This document shows, piece after piece, positions 1 to 6,181 of a stretch of 7,093 nucleotides of DNA (positions within the stretch are counted from its first letter, which is position 1; every line of letters begins with the position of its first letter). The notes under the pieces are model-generated. The model did not search any database. It was not told where the DNA came from and saw only the letters and a program-made list of their open reading frames with translations. Source of the stretch: Devosia equisanguinis (GTDB lineage Bacteria; Pseudomonadota; Alphaproteobacteria; Rhizobiales; Hyphomicrobiaceae); NCBI GenBank assembly GCA_945901835.1, contig CAMDMH010000153.1, positions 1-7,093 of the forward strand, given 5' to 3'. The position numbers were made by a program, and so were the translations under genes.

Positions 1-427
1 CCAGCGAATCCGTTCTACAGTGTGTCGGCATCGGGCGCCTGCTCCGCTTCAGGTGAAGTCGTTCTCGTAAAACAACTTTCCCTGATTCGGAGGCCCGATG
101 TCGTCATCCATGGTGAGAAACGCGGGCTAGCGCAAACACATGGGAGAAGTGGCTCCACGATTTCGGAGGGTATGGTGAGTAGATTGTCTGCCTGACAGCG
201 GGCACGGTTGGGCCGGGCTTCGACGCATACCTCATCGATTTTCCGGGCCACCTCACGGGACTGCAAACGCAGCACCGCTGTCGCGCACACGCACAGGGTC
301 TCTCGGGGGCAACCTGACTCGTCCGCCGCTCGGTCGGTGCTCATCATGCTCCCTCGATATCTGCCGAACGAGAAACGATGCGTGGCCGGCTTCGCGGAGC
401 AGAGATAAGAGACATGGCGGCGCGATA
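1..427. other. Left-edge stretch without a recognisable gene
   Basis: I see no gene here that I can support. A minus-strand frame is open for about 110 codons (15-347) and shorter plus-strand frames overlap it. None has a convincing Shine-Dalgarno sequence, a protein motif I recognise, or the strongly G/C-biased third positions of the genes to the right. The stretch adjoins a decayed insertion sequence, so it may be degraded flanking DNA or part of a broken older gene. I found no terminal inverted repeat matching the right side of that element. Confidence 0.5.
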
Positions 428-1150
428 TCAGGTCGTGGACTCAATTGACCGCAGGTAGATGCATATGGATGCAAGCTGGATGAAGGCGAAGAAGGTCGCA
501 CCGAGCTTTTCCTAGCGGGTGGCGATGCACCGGAACTGCTTCAGCTTGGTGAAGAAGCGTTCGACGAGGCTCCTCTCGCGGTAGATTACTTTCGTCCAGC
601 GATACTTTATTCTTGCGGTTCGGGATGTTGGGGATGGCGCCTTGATCACGGATGCAGGCCCGCACGCTGTCGGCGTCATAGCCCTAGTCGGCAATGACGA
701 TAGCGCTTGGCTCGTGTCCCGCCAGCAGGGCTTCGGCGCCGGTGATGTCGTGGTTGTTGCCCGGCGAGATCAGCAGCCGCACCGGCTGGCCTTTCGCGTC
801 GACGCGCGCGTGGATCTTGGTGGTGACGCCCCCTCGGCTTCGACCGACACAACGAACTCCACTCTTTTTTTGACCCCGGAGGCGTGCTGATGAACGCGCA
901 CGATCGACGAGTCGATCATCTGCACCTTACCGTCGTGGGCTTTCACGATGGCGTCCATGAAGCGGATGTAGACCGTCGTATAGGACCCGTAGTGTTCTGG
1001 CATGTCGCGCCACGGCGACCCGGCGCGCAGAATGTAGAACATCCCATTGAGGATTTGCCGGTTGTCATGCGGCTTCGGCCCTCGCCGATCCATTGGAATC
1101 AGCGGCTCGAAAACGCTCCACTCGAAGTCCGTGAGATCGTAGCTTCCCAT
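428..1150 (-). pseudogene. Decayed IS5-family (IS427-like) transposase
   Basis: This is the relic of a DDE transposase of the IS5 family, probably the IS427 subgroup. Reading from ATG 1150-1148, the first frame begins MGSYDLTDFEWSVFEPLIP, then has the 'PWRDMPEHYG' block and the first catalytic-Asp region 'MIDSSIVRVHQHASG'. After an A7 run (865-871) the family sequence continues in the -1 frame: 'GRSRGGVTTKIHARVD', 'SPGNNHDITGAEALL' and 'AIVIAD', then a TAG (686-684) where the family normally has Lys in 'DKGYDAD'. The same frame continues as 'RACIRDQGAIPNIPNRKN'. A second frameshift near 605 leads into 'YRWTKVIYRERSLVERFFTKLKQ', which holds the catalytic-Glu region. Another TAG lies at 514-512 and the final TGA at 430-428. 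About 12 residues (a 'VRWRKAGVWDR'-like segment) appear to be missing near 960. The A7 shift could be programmed in the ancestor, but the two stops and the second shift make this copy dead. Family blocks are cited from memory. Confidence 0.93.
865..871 (-). other. A7 run at the transposase -1 frame change
   Basis: On the transposase strand the codons read GTC AAA AAA AGA, giving seven consecutive A residues. Downstream of this point the conserved 'GRSRGG' block and the rest of the transposase lie in the -1 frame. IS427-group elements often have two overlapping frames joined by frameshifting, so the run may be the remains of a programmed slippage site rather than a random lesion. The position and frame change are seen in the sequence. 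The programmed role is inference. Confidence 0.5.
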
Positions 1151-1206
1151 GATTCAAGGTCCGATGTGCGGAAGCGTGAATCACTGTTCGATTCCGGTGT
1201 CTAGAA

Positions 1207-1236
1207 TTGATTGAGTAGAAAGCCTACCGTTACACT
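1207..1236 (+). promoter_or_regulatory. Possible sigma70-type promoter for the hydrolase run
   Basis: TTGATT (1207-1212) and TACACT (1231-1236) are separated by 18 bases. Each matches the -35 or -10 consensus at four of six positions. The pair lies about 80 bases upstream of the hydrolase ATG at 1315 and just downstream of the transposase relic. The match is weak on its own. It is supported mainly by its place in the only non-coding space before the plus-strand gene run. Confidence 0.3.
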
Positions 1237-1246
1237 TGGACCAAGT
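1234..1246. promoter_or_regulatory. 13-bp perfect palindrome, candidate operator
   Basis: ACTTGGACCAAGT is a perfect inverted repeat with 6-base arms around one central base. It overlaps the proposed -10 element, where a repressor dimer would block transcription. No regulator gene is visible in the window, so the binding protein cannot be named. Chance occurrence of one such palindrome in 7 kb is possible, so position is the main argument. Confidence 0.35.
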
Positions 1247-1303
1247 TCGTGAGGCACTGGCGAGTGCGCCGCCAGAGAATGCTCATTCAGCGTAGTGCAC
1301 ATC

Positions 1304-1309
1304 GAGGAG
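1304..1309 (+). promoter_or_regulatory. Ribosome binding site deciding the first hydrolase start
   Basis: GAGGAG lies 5 bases before ATG 1315. The frame is also open upstream to a GTG at 1249, but the extra 22 residues are arginine-rich, do not resemble the hydrolase family, and would overlap the palindrome and proposed promoter. This site therefore favours 1315. Confidence 0.75.
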
Positions 1310-1314
1310 CAGCC

Positions 1315-2214
1315 ATGTCACTGCAAGCGTATGGCGAAAGATGGCTAGACGTGGACGGGATCAGAACCCGCTACTTCGAGGCGGGAGAGGGTGAGACACC
1401 CATCGTGCTCATTCACGGCGGGCAGATGGGGGACGCTTCGGGCGGCGAGAATGCCGAGGATTGGGACCTGAACTTTCCCGCGCTGGCACGACACTTCAAG
1501 GTGATTTCGATCGACCGGATCGGGCAGGGCTATACCGACAATCCAAAGCGCGACGAGGATTGCACGATGGCTGCCTCTGTGCGCCACGTCACTCGTTTTC
1601 TGGCGTTGCTGGGGAAGGGGCCCTACAATCTGGTCGGCCATAGTCGCGGTGGATATGTGGCGGCTCGGATAACGCTCGACACGCCTCGCCTCGTCAACAG
1701 CTGCGTGATCGTCGACAGCAATACTGCGGCACCCGGTACGGGCCGCAACGACGTGGTGTTCTGCACCAATCCCTACGTGCCCGGCACGCTCTGGTCCTCG
1801 CGCTGGGTCTACGAGCAGTACTCGTTCCGCTCCGATCACATCACCGACGCGTGGCTGGCGATGAAGCAGAAGATCACCGAGTCGCCGAAGAACAAAACTG
1901 CCATCTCCAAGATGCATGCCGAGGGGCAGATGGCTTCGCGCTTCCTGCCGGAGCTGCTCGACGACAAGGACGAGTTCTTCATGCGCATCAAGGCCGACGG
2001 TTTTCGCCGGCCGATCATGCTGGTTTGGGCGTGGAACGATCCGACGGCTCCGATCGACCTCGGCATGAAGCTCTACGACGCAATCGCGGAAAAGACGGCG
2101 CGGTTCAGCATCCACATTCTGAACGAAGGCGGGCATTTCAGCTTCCGCGAGCGCCCGGCGGGGTTCAATCGCGTCATCACCGAGTTCGTGGAGGGCGTCG
2201 CCCATGGCAACTAA
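1315..2214 (+). CDS. Alpha/beta hydrolase, first of a tandem pair
   Basis: A 299-residue single-domain alpha/beta-fold hydrolase of the kind that includes meta-cleavage-product (C-C bond) hydrolases, epoxide hydrolases and esterases. The oxyanion-hole motif HGGQ is at residues 35-38, followed by a 'DRIGQGYTDNP' block at 67-77. The nucleophile elbow GHSRGG is at 108-113 with Ser110, the likely acid Asp242 is in 'WNDPTAP', and His274 is in 'GGHFSF'. Residues about 135-225 form the lid region. There is no signal peptide, so it should be cytosolic. The ATG is supported by GAGGAG 5 bases upstream. Its stop overlaps the start of a close paralogue, so the two are probably translated together. The substrate cannot be read from the sequence. 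The context suggests an intermediate in the breakdown of an aromatic or heterocyclic acid. Confidence 0.93.
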   Translation: MSLQAYGERWLDVDGIRTRYFEAGEGETPIVLIHGGQMGDASGGENAEDWDLNFPALARHFKVISIDRIGQGYTDNPKRDEDCTMAASVRHVTRFLALLGKGPYNLVGHSRGGYVAARITLDTPRLVNSCVIVDSNTAAPGTGRNDVVFCTNPYVPGTLWSSRWVYEQYSFRSDHITDAWLAMKQKITESPKNKTAISKMHAEGQMASRFLPELLDDKDEFFMRIKADGFRRPIMLVWAWNDPTAPIDLGMKLYDAIAEKTARFSIHILNEGGHFSFRERPAGFNRVITEFVEGVAHGN

Positions 2215-3178
2215 ACCGAAGAAGCCTGCGGCGGCCAAGCCCGTCGCATCGAAGCCTGCCGCTATGGATGGCGATGCATCGTGGCGCCCGGATTCCCTCG
2301 ACATGGGCCCGGAGCGCTGGATCGACGTCGACGGCATCCCCACACGCTACTTCGAGCAGGGCGCCGGCGAGCGCATCGTGTTCATCCACGGCGTGCAGAT
2401 GGGCTCGACCGACGGTTCGAGCTCGGCTCGGGCTTGGGAACTGAACTTTCCCGTGCTCGCGCGTCATCACAATACGATCTCGCTCGATCGGCTCGGCCAG
2501 GGCTACACCGACAACCCGAAGACCGATGCCGATTATACGATGCACGCCAGCGTGCAGCACATCATCGCGTTCCTCGATAAGCTCGGAAAGAAGCCCTACC
2601 ACCTCGTCGGCCACAGTCGTGGCGGCTACATCGTCACGCGCATTGCGATGGAGCGCCCCGATCTCGTGCGCACGAGCACTTGCGTGTCGTCAGGCACGCT
2701 GTCACCCGGCACCACCCGCACGCATCTGGCAGTGAAGAACCGTCCGCAGCCCGAGGCCACGCGCGAGTCGATTCGCTGGTATCTGGAGAACTATTCGTAC
2801 AATCCCAAGATCGTCACCGAGGCGTGGATCGACGACAGCCTCGCCATAGGCATGACCGAGCGCAATCGCCGATCGGTCGACAAGATGGGCAAGGAAGGTC
2901 TCCTAAAGAAGCAATTCACCCCTCAATTGCACGCGCAGCGCAGCGAGGTGCATCGCTGGTTGATTGATCAGGGCATGCCGTGCCCGACCCTGGTGGTATG
3001 GGGCTACAACGATCCCGGCGCCACTTTGGAGGCCGGCATGCATCTCATCGAGTTGTTCATGAAGCGTCAACGCAAGACCGAGGTGCGCATCTTCAACCGC
3101 TCCGGCCACTTCGTCTATCGCGAGCACCCCGCGGCGTTCAACCGGATGCTCGATGCGTTCGTACGGGCGCATTCATGA
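2204..3178 (+). CDS. Alpha/beta hydrolase, second of the tandem pair
   Basis: A 324-residue cytosolic alpha/beta hydrolase, clearly paralogous to the gene just upstream. By hand count about 76 of 119 positions are identical from 'RW(L/I)DVDGI' to 'P.LV', with much lower similarity in the lid. The oxyanion motif HGVQ is at residues 62-65, and the elbow GHSRGG is at 136-141 with Ser138. Asp270 is in 'YNDPGA' and His302 in 'SGHFVYREHP', giving an intact triad. Compared with its twin it has an extra N-terminal tail of about 30 residues, whose first 20 are rich in Lys, Ala and Pro and probably disordered. The ATG at 2204 overlaps the previous stop by 11 bases and has GGAGGG 8 bases upstream (2190-2195), which suggests translational coupling. 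ATG codons at 2264 or 2303 could be alternative starts but lack a good ribosome site. Confidence 0.93.
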   Translation: MATKPKKPAAAKPVASKPAAMDGDASWRPDSLDMGPERWIDVDGIPTRYFEQGAGERIVFIHGVQMGSTDGSSSARAWELNFPVLARHHNTISLDRLGQGYTDNPKTDADYTMHASVQHIIAFLDKLGKKPYHLVGHSRGGYIVTRIAMERPDLVRTSTCVSSGTLSPGTTRTHLAVKNRPQPEATRESIRWYLENYSYNPKIVTEAWIDDSLAIGMTERNRRSVDKMGKEGLLKKQFTPQLHAQRSEVHRWLIDQGMPCPTLVVWGYNDPGATLEAGMHLIELFMKRQRKTEVRIFNRSGHFVYREHPAAFNRMLDAFVRAHS

Positions 3179-3252
3179 ATGCTCTGTCTCGTAGGGGTGA
3201 GTGAGCTTGGAAATGAGGGCGCCGCTTGAATACAGGCTCTGTCCAGGGCACG

Positions 3253-3290
3253 TTGGGCGTTGCCCCAATCCCCGGCGAGGGATGCCCTCG
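3253..3290 (+). promoter_or_regulatory. Two small hairpins in the cupin leader
   Basis: The 131-base gap between the second hydrolase and the cupin contains two inverted repeats: TTGGGC/GCCCCAA (3253-3258 and 3262-3268, one unpaired C) and the perfect CGAGGG-ATG-CCCTCG (3276-3290). The second ends 7 bases before the GGAG ribosome site. They could attenuate or stabilise the transcript, or act as a protein site. No T-run follows either, so I do not call a terminator. Confidence 0.3.
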
Positions 3291-3296
3291 ACAATC

Positions 3297-3300
3297 GGAG
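3297..3300 (+). promoter_or_regulatory. Ribosome binding site deciding the cupin start
   Basis: GGAG ends 9 bases before ATG 3310. The same frame is open back to a TTG at 3226, but that extension would translate through the two leader hairpins and has no ribosome site. ATG 3310 is therefore preferred. Confidence 0.6.
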
Positions 3301-3309
3301 AACGAGTAC

Positions 3310-3873
3310 ATGAGCGCGATCGATAAATTTGTGAATGCCGTACGCGACGTCTTCGCCAACACGCCCGATGCACGCGCCCAGGCGCGGCAGATTTCCGGCC
3401 ACATGAAAGCGCTGCTCGCGAGCCCGGGCCTCATGCAGGAGATCGAGCAGAAAGGCGGCGGAAAACCCGGACGCATCGACTTGCACATCGACGACAAGTA
3501 TGGCCACCCGGGGCCCGGCTTCTGTCTGATGACGTCGCTCACCCCGAAAGGCAAATCAACTGGCGGCGCAAGGGCGCATGACCACGGCGCCTCCTATGTC
3601 GTGTACGGGGTCTACAAGGGCGCAATCGAGCAAACCAAGTACACGTGGACGTATAGCTCAGCGGGCGATTGGACCGCACCAGAGCTCAAGCCGGGCGATC
3701 GGTTCGTACAGAAGCAAGGCGAAATCGCCTACTTCCTGCCCGGCGAGATTCACAAGACAGCCGCCGTTGGTGACGATCCGCCTGTTGTCCTGAGGCTCGA
3801 GGCGCAATTGCTCGACCGTGTCGCGCGGCACACCTACGATCTGGAGAGCCACCAAGCCCTGTCGCACCGGTGA
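3310..3873 (+). CDS. Small cupin resembling three-histidine metal enzymes
   Basis: A 187-residue protein that looks like a single-domain cupin (double-stranded beta-helix) of the cysteine-dioxygenase-like or 'predicted metal-dependent enzyme' kind. A helical N-terminal part (about 1-45) precedes the barrel. The 'AHDHG' block gives His90 and His92, followed by 'YVVYGVYKG'. 'LKPGD' at 126-130 and 'PGEIHKT' at 144-150 give His148. Together His90, His92 and His148 could form a 3-His iron site. No signal peptide is seen. Family members include thiol dioxygenases and uncharacterised barrel proteins, so an oxygenase role is plausible but unproven, and an isomerase or binding role is possible. It lies 131 bases after the hydrolase pair and 61 bases before the decarboxylase-like gene, in the same direction, which fits a shared catabolic operon. 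Confidence 0.85.
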   Translation: MSAIDKFVNAVRDVFANTPDARAQARQISGHMKALLASPGLMQEIEQKGGGKPGRIDLHIDDKYGHPGPGFCLMTSLTPKGKSTGGARAHDHGASYVVYGVYKGAIEQTKYTWTYSSAGDWTAPELKPGDRFVQKQGEIAYFLPGEIHKTAAVGDDPPVVLRLEAQLLDRVARHTYDLESHQALSHR

Positions 3874-3911
3874 TCGACGGCGGTGCCTCTATCCGCGTTC
3901 ACCGTCCGATC
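3872..3911 (+). promoter_or_regulatory. Imperfect hairpin over the cupin stop codon
   Basis: GATCG (3872-3876) can pair with CGATC (3907-3911), and CGGTG (3881-3885) with CACCG (3900-3904), with a small internal bulge and a 14-base loop. It fills most of the 61-base gap between the cupin and the next gene. No T-run follows. It may tune the ratio of the two products or be incidental. Confidence 0.25.
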
Positions 3912-3934
3912 GACGATTTGCAAACCGGTAAACG

Positions 3935-4912
3935 ATGACCAAGACCATTACCCTCGCCATCGACCGTTACGATCGGCTGATGCCATTCCACGACGGCACC
4001 GTGGAGCTGCCGCCCGGGCTCGATCTGAAGGTGTTGCAGGTCGGACAAGAGGGGCGACTGCGCGAGGGTGCCCATCGGCACGAGCGCATGCTGCAGGAAG
4101 GCGAGTTCGACGCTGCCGAGGTATCGTTGTCGTCTTATGTGGCAGCCTGCGCGCGCGGGATGGTGTACACTGCAATTCCGGTGTTTCCGCGCCGCCTGTT
4201 CAGCCTTGGCCAAGTGTTCGTCAATACGCACTCAACATATTGCCATCCGCGCGAACTCGCGGGCCGCACAATTGGCCTGCAGTCCTTTCAGACGACGCTC
4301 GCCGTGCTGGCGAAAGGTGACATGGCCGCCGCGTACGGCCTCGACCTGCGCTCGGTGCGGTGGCTCACGCGCAGCGCGGAGACGGTCGAGGTCGCGCCGG
4401 CGCCGGGCTTTCGCGTGGAACGGCTGCCGGCGGGCTTGGGTCTGATCGACGCACTTGCGCAGGGCAAGGTCGATGCGATTTTCTACTCGCGGACGCCGTG
4501 GCGTGATCCCGATACAAGCCTGCCGATCCGGCGTCTGTTCGCCGATCCCCAGGCGGAGGAAAGCCTCTACTTCACGAAGTACGGCTACTGGCCGATCATG
4601 CATCTCGTGGCGCTGAAAAAAGCGGTGGCCGAGCGTCAGCCAGAGCTGCCAGGGCTACTCATGCGCGCATTCGAGAGCGCACAGGGTATCGCCGACGGTT
4701 ACATCGATGATCCCGGCTGGTCTCGGCTCGCTTGGACCAAATACGCGCGTGAGCGCGAGACGCCGGCATTGGGTGCGAAGCTGTGGCCGCTCGGCGTGGC
4801 CGCCAATCGGGCCAACCTGGAGCGCTTCATCGGCTATTCACACGACCAGGGCATCATCGACCGACGGATCGCGGTGGAGGAGATGTTCCACCCATCCTTG
4901 CACGGCACATGA
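3935..4912 (+). CDS. 4,5-dihydroxyphthalate decarboxylase-like protein
   Basis: A 325-residue member of the family typified by phthalate-pathway 4,5-dihydroxyphthalate decarboxylase (Pht5), which has the fold of periplasmic binding proteins. Features I recognise are the opening 'LAIDRYDRLMPFHDG' (7-21), 'PPGLDLKVL' (26-34), 'GEFDAAEVSLSSYV' (56-69), 'AIPVFPRRLF' (80-89), 'LAGRTIGLQSFQTT' (108-121), 'GKVDAIFYSRTP' (177-188), 'RRLFADP' (199-205), 'YWPIMHLVALKK' (218-229) and 'LWPLGVAANRANLERFIGYSHDQGI' (283-307, discontinuous motif). The length is normal. There is no signal peptide, which argues for a cytosolic enzyme rather than a transport protein. The family is large and most members carry the name by similarity only, so the substrate may be another hydroxylated aromatic or heterocyclic acid. 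ATG 3935 matches the usual family start, though its ribosome site is weak. Confidence 0.85.
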   Translation: MTKTITLAIDRYDRLMPFHDGTVELPPGLDLKVLQVGQEGRLREGAHRHERMLQEGEFDAAEVSLSSYVAACARGMVYTAIPVFPRRLFSLGQVFVNTHSTYCHPRELAGRTIGLQSFQTTLAVLAKGDMAAAYGLDLRSVRWLTRSAETVEVAPAPGFRVERLPAGLGLIDALAQGKVDAIFYSRTPWRDPDTSLPIRRLFADPQAEESLYFTKYGYWPIMHLVALKKAVAERQPELPGLLMRAFESAQGIADGYIDDPGWSRLAWTKYARERETPALGAKLWPLGVAANRANLERFIGYSHDQGIIDRRIAVEEMFHPSLHGT

Positions 4913-4918
4913 CGGTTC

Positions 4919-4949
4919 GACGGTGTCGGAATGTTTTCCGACGACCGTC
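4919..4949. terminator. Strong hairpin between convergent genes
   Basis: GACGGT-GTCGGAA (4919-4931) pairs with TTCCGAC-(G)-ACCGTC (4936-4949). This gives 13 base pairs with a single bulged G and a TGTT loop. It starts 6 bases after the stop of the decarboxylase-like gene and ends 33 bases short of the stop of the convergent binding-protein gene, the usual place for a bidirectional terminator. Neither strand has a clear T-run after the stem, so it may instead protect 3' ends or act with Rho. Confidence 0.5.
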
Positions 4950-4982
4950 AAGCGCTGATAGCTCGCCCGCTTGGCTGGATGG

Positions 4983-5954
4983 CTACTGTTTCCGGCTGAC
5001 GCCGACCACCTTGGCGATGGCGGCAACCTGATCTTCAAGGCTCTTGAGTTCGATGGCGAACTGCTCGGGGCCGGTGGGTTCCAGGATATGGGAGGCTGCA
5101 CGCAGACGCCGCGCGATTTCGGGATCTTTGAGCGGCTCCATCATGTCGGCAGCGATCTGCTTCCTGAGTTCCAGAGGCATGCTCGACGGCCCCCACGCTC
5201 CAATCAACGAAAGTGACTGGAGCGAGGGAAAGCCCGATTCCACCACAGAAGGCGCATCCGGCGCGAGATCGCTACGAGCGGCAGCAGAGACGGCCAGGAG
5301 TTTTGCGCGGCCGGCCTGGATCTGGGCAAGCGCCACGCCGTGCGTGACGCCGAGAATCTGGATGCGGTCCTGGCCCAGGTCCGTCGGTGCCTGCGTGATG
5401 TCGCGATAAGGGACCTTGGACATCTTTAGCCCCTGCTCGCGCAGGAAGCCTTCGAACACGAACTCCGTGAAGCCCGGCGTCATGCCATAGTTCAGCTCGC
5501 CGGGCTTGGCGCGGACCAGTGCAACGAACTCCTTCAGGTCCTTCGCTGGAAGCGAGGCGGGAGCGGCCAGCACGAGCAGTGCGCGCGACAGCTTGACGAT
5601 CGGGTTGAGATCGCGCGCAGGGTCATAGGGCAGGTTCGCGTGTTGGTAGGGGTGCATGCAGAATGTGCTCGTCGGAGCGAAGAATAGGACGTGATCGTCC
5701 TTGGCCTGCACGAAGGTGCCGACCGCCAGCAGGCCATCCCCCCCCGGGCGATTTTCCACGACGACAGGCTGCCCCCACTTCGTCTGCAGACGCTCGGCGA
5801 GCATACGCGCCATGATGTCCGTGCTGGAGCCAGCGCCGAACGGCAACACGAGCTTTACGGCGCGTTGAGGCCAGGATTGGGCTTCGGCGGTTGAAGACGG
5901 CACGGTTGTGACGGTGGCCACCGCAAGCAAGAGTGTCGCCACGAGAGCACGCAT
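4983..5954 (-). CDS. Bug/TctC-family periplasmic solute-binding protein
   Basis: A 323-residue secreted binding protein of the tripartite tricarboxylate transporter (Bug/TctC) family. It captures organic carboxylates in the periplasm for uptake. Residues 1-25 form a signal peptide: MRA, then a hydrophobic stretch to about residue 18, with likely cleavage after 'AEA'. The mature part begins 'QSWPQRAVKLVLPFGAGSSTDIMAR', with the family's ligand-contacting 'PFGAGSSTD' loop. 'VVVENRPGGDG' (64-74), 'VPYRDITQAPTDL' (181-193) and 'APDAPSVVESGFPSL' (231-245) are further family blocks. The frame is open 48 codons further upstream to 6098, but that part is basic and would bury the signal peptide. AAAGGAGG (5960-5967) decides the start at 5954. 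It is convergent with the decarboxylase-like gene and divergent from the third hydrolase. No TctA or TctB is in the window, as is common for orphan Bug genes. The ligand is unknown, and the neighbours suggest the substrate of the cluster. Confidence 0.95.
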   Translation of the reverse strand: MRALVATLLLAVATVTTVPSSTAEAQSWPQRAVKLVLPFGAGSSTDIMARMLAERLQTKWGQPVVVENRPGGDGLLAVGTFVQAKDDHVLFFAPTSTFCMHPYQHANLPYDPARDLNPIVKLSRALLVLAAPASLPAKDLKEFVALVRAKPGELNYGMTPGFTEFVFEGFLREQGLKMSKVPYRDITQAPTDLGQDRIQILGVTHGVALAQIQAGRAKLLAVSAAARSDLAPDAPSVVESGFPSLQSLSLIGAWGPSSMPLELRKQIAADMMEPLKDPEIARRLRAASHILEPTGPEQFAIELKSLEDQVAAIAKVVGVSRKQ

Positions 5955-6181
5955 GAGATCCTCCTTTGTTCTGGGGCTGGCCCCATCCCACCGCTTGCGT
6001 TCAGCCGAACGGGACCGCAGCCGTAGGAATAGCCCCCCTTTCTGAAACGCTATTTCACTCCGTCTGTTTTGTGAAGTCAGATGCCCCGATTTCAACACCG
6101 CTTCACCTCCACTGGCTTCTAGACGCGTGCTCGATTAGCATCATCCCCGACACCACGGGACCGGAACCAAGCTGAGGGAAC
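5955..6181. promoter_or_regulatory. Divergent intergenic region
   Basis: This 227-base space should carry promoters for both the binding protein (leftward) and the third hydrolase unit (rightward). It holds three TTCAC-type half-sites: TTCAC at 6054-6058, its inverted form GTGAA at 6071-6075, and TTCAC at 6102-6106. It also holds a GGGGC-TG-GCCCC palindrome at 5973-5984, just upstream of the binding-protein ribosome site. I could not pick out a convincing -35/-10 pair in either direction. Confidence 0.45.
5960..5967 (-). promoter_or_regulatory. Strong ribosome binding site for the Bug protein
   Basis: AAAGGAGG on the minus strand lies 5 bases before the ATG at 5954. It is the best Shine-Dalgarno match in the window and settles the start at the signal peptide instead of the upstream ATG at 6098. 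Confidence 0.85.

Noticed and set aside
15..347. A 110-codon minus-strand frame at the left edge as a real gene
   Set aside because: It has no motif, no good start signal and no resemblance to a family I know.
884..1204. A plus-strand open frame of 106 codons opposite the transposase
   Set aside because: It is antisense to well-recognised transposase sequence and has no features of its own.
128..1204. Complete IS element bounded by CTAG sites near 127-130 and 1201-1204
   Set aside because: The sequences just inside the two CTAG sites do not form inverted repeats of each other, so the left end is not established.
1249..1314. GTG start for the first hydrolase
   Set aside because: The extra residues are arginine-rich and not family-like, and GAGGAG precedes ATG 1315.
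1345..2343. A 332-codon open frame on the minus strand across the tandem hydrolases
   Set aside because: It lies opposite two genes with intact catalytic motifs. It is a by-product of G/C-rich codon use, with no recognisable domain or ribosome site.
3226..3309. TTG start for the cupin
   Set aside because: It has no ribosome site and would translate through two leader hairpins. ATG 3310 has GGAG at suitable spacing.
5955..6098. N-terminal extension of the Bug protein to ATG 6098
   Set aside because: It would place 48 basic residues ahead of a clear signal peptide and ignores the AAAGGAGG site 5 bases before ATG 5954.
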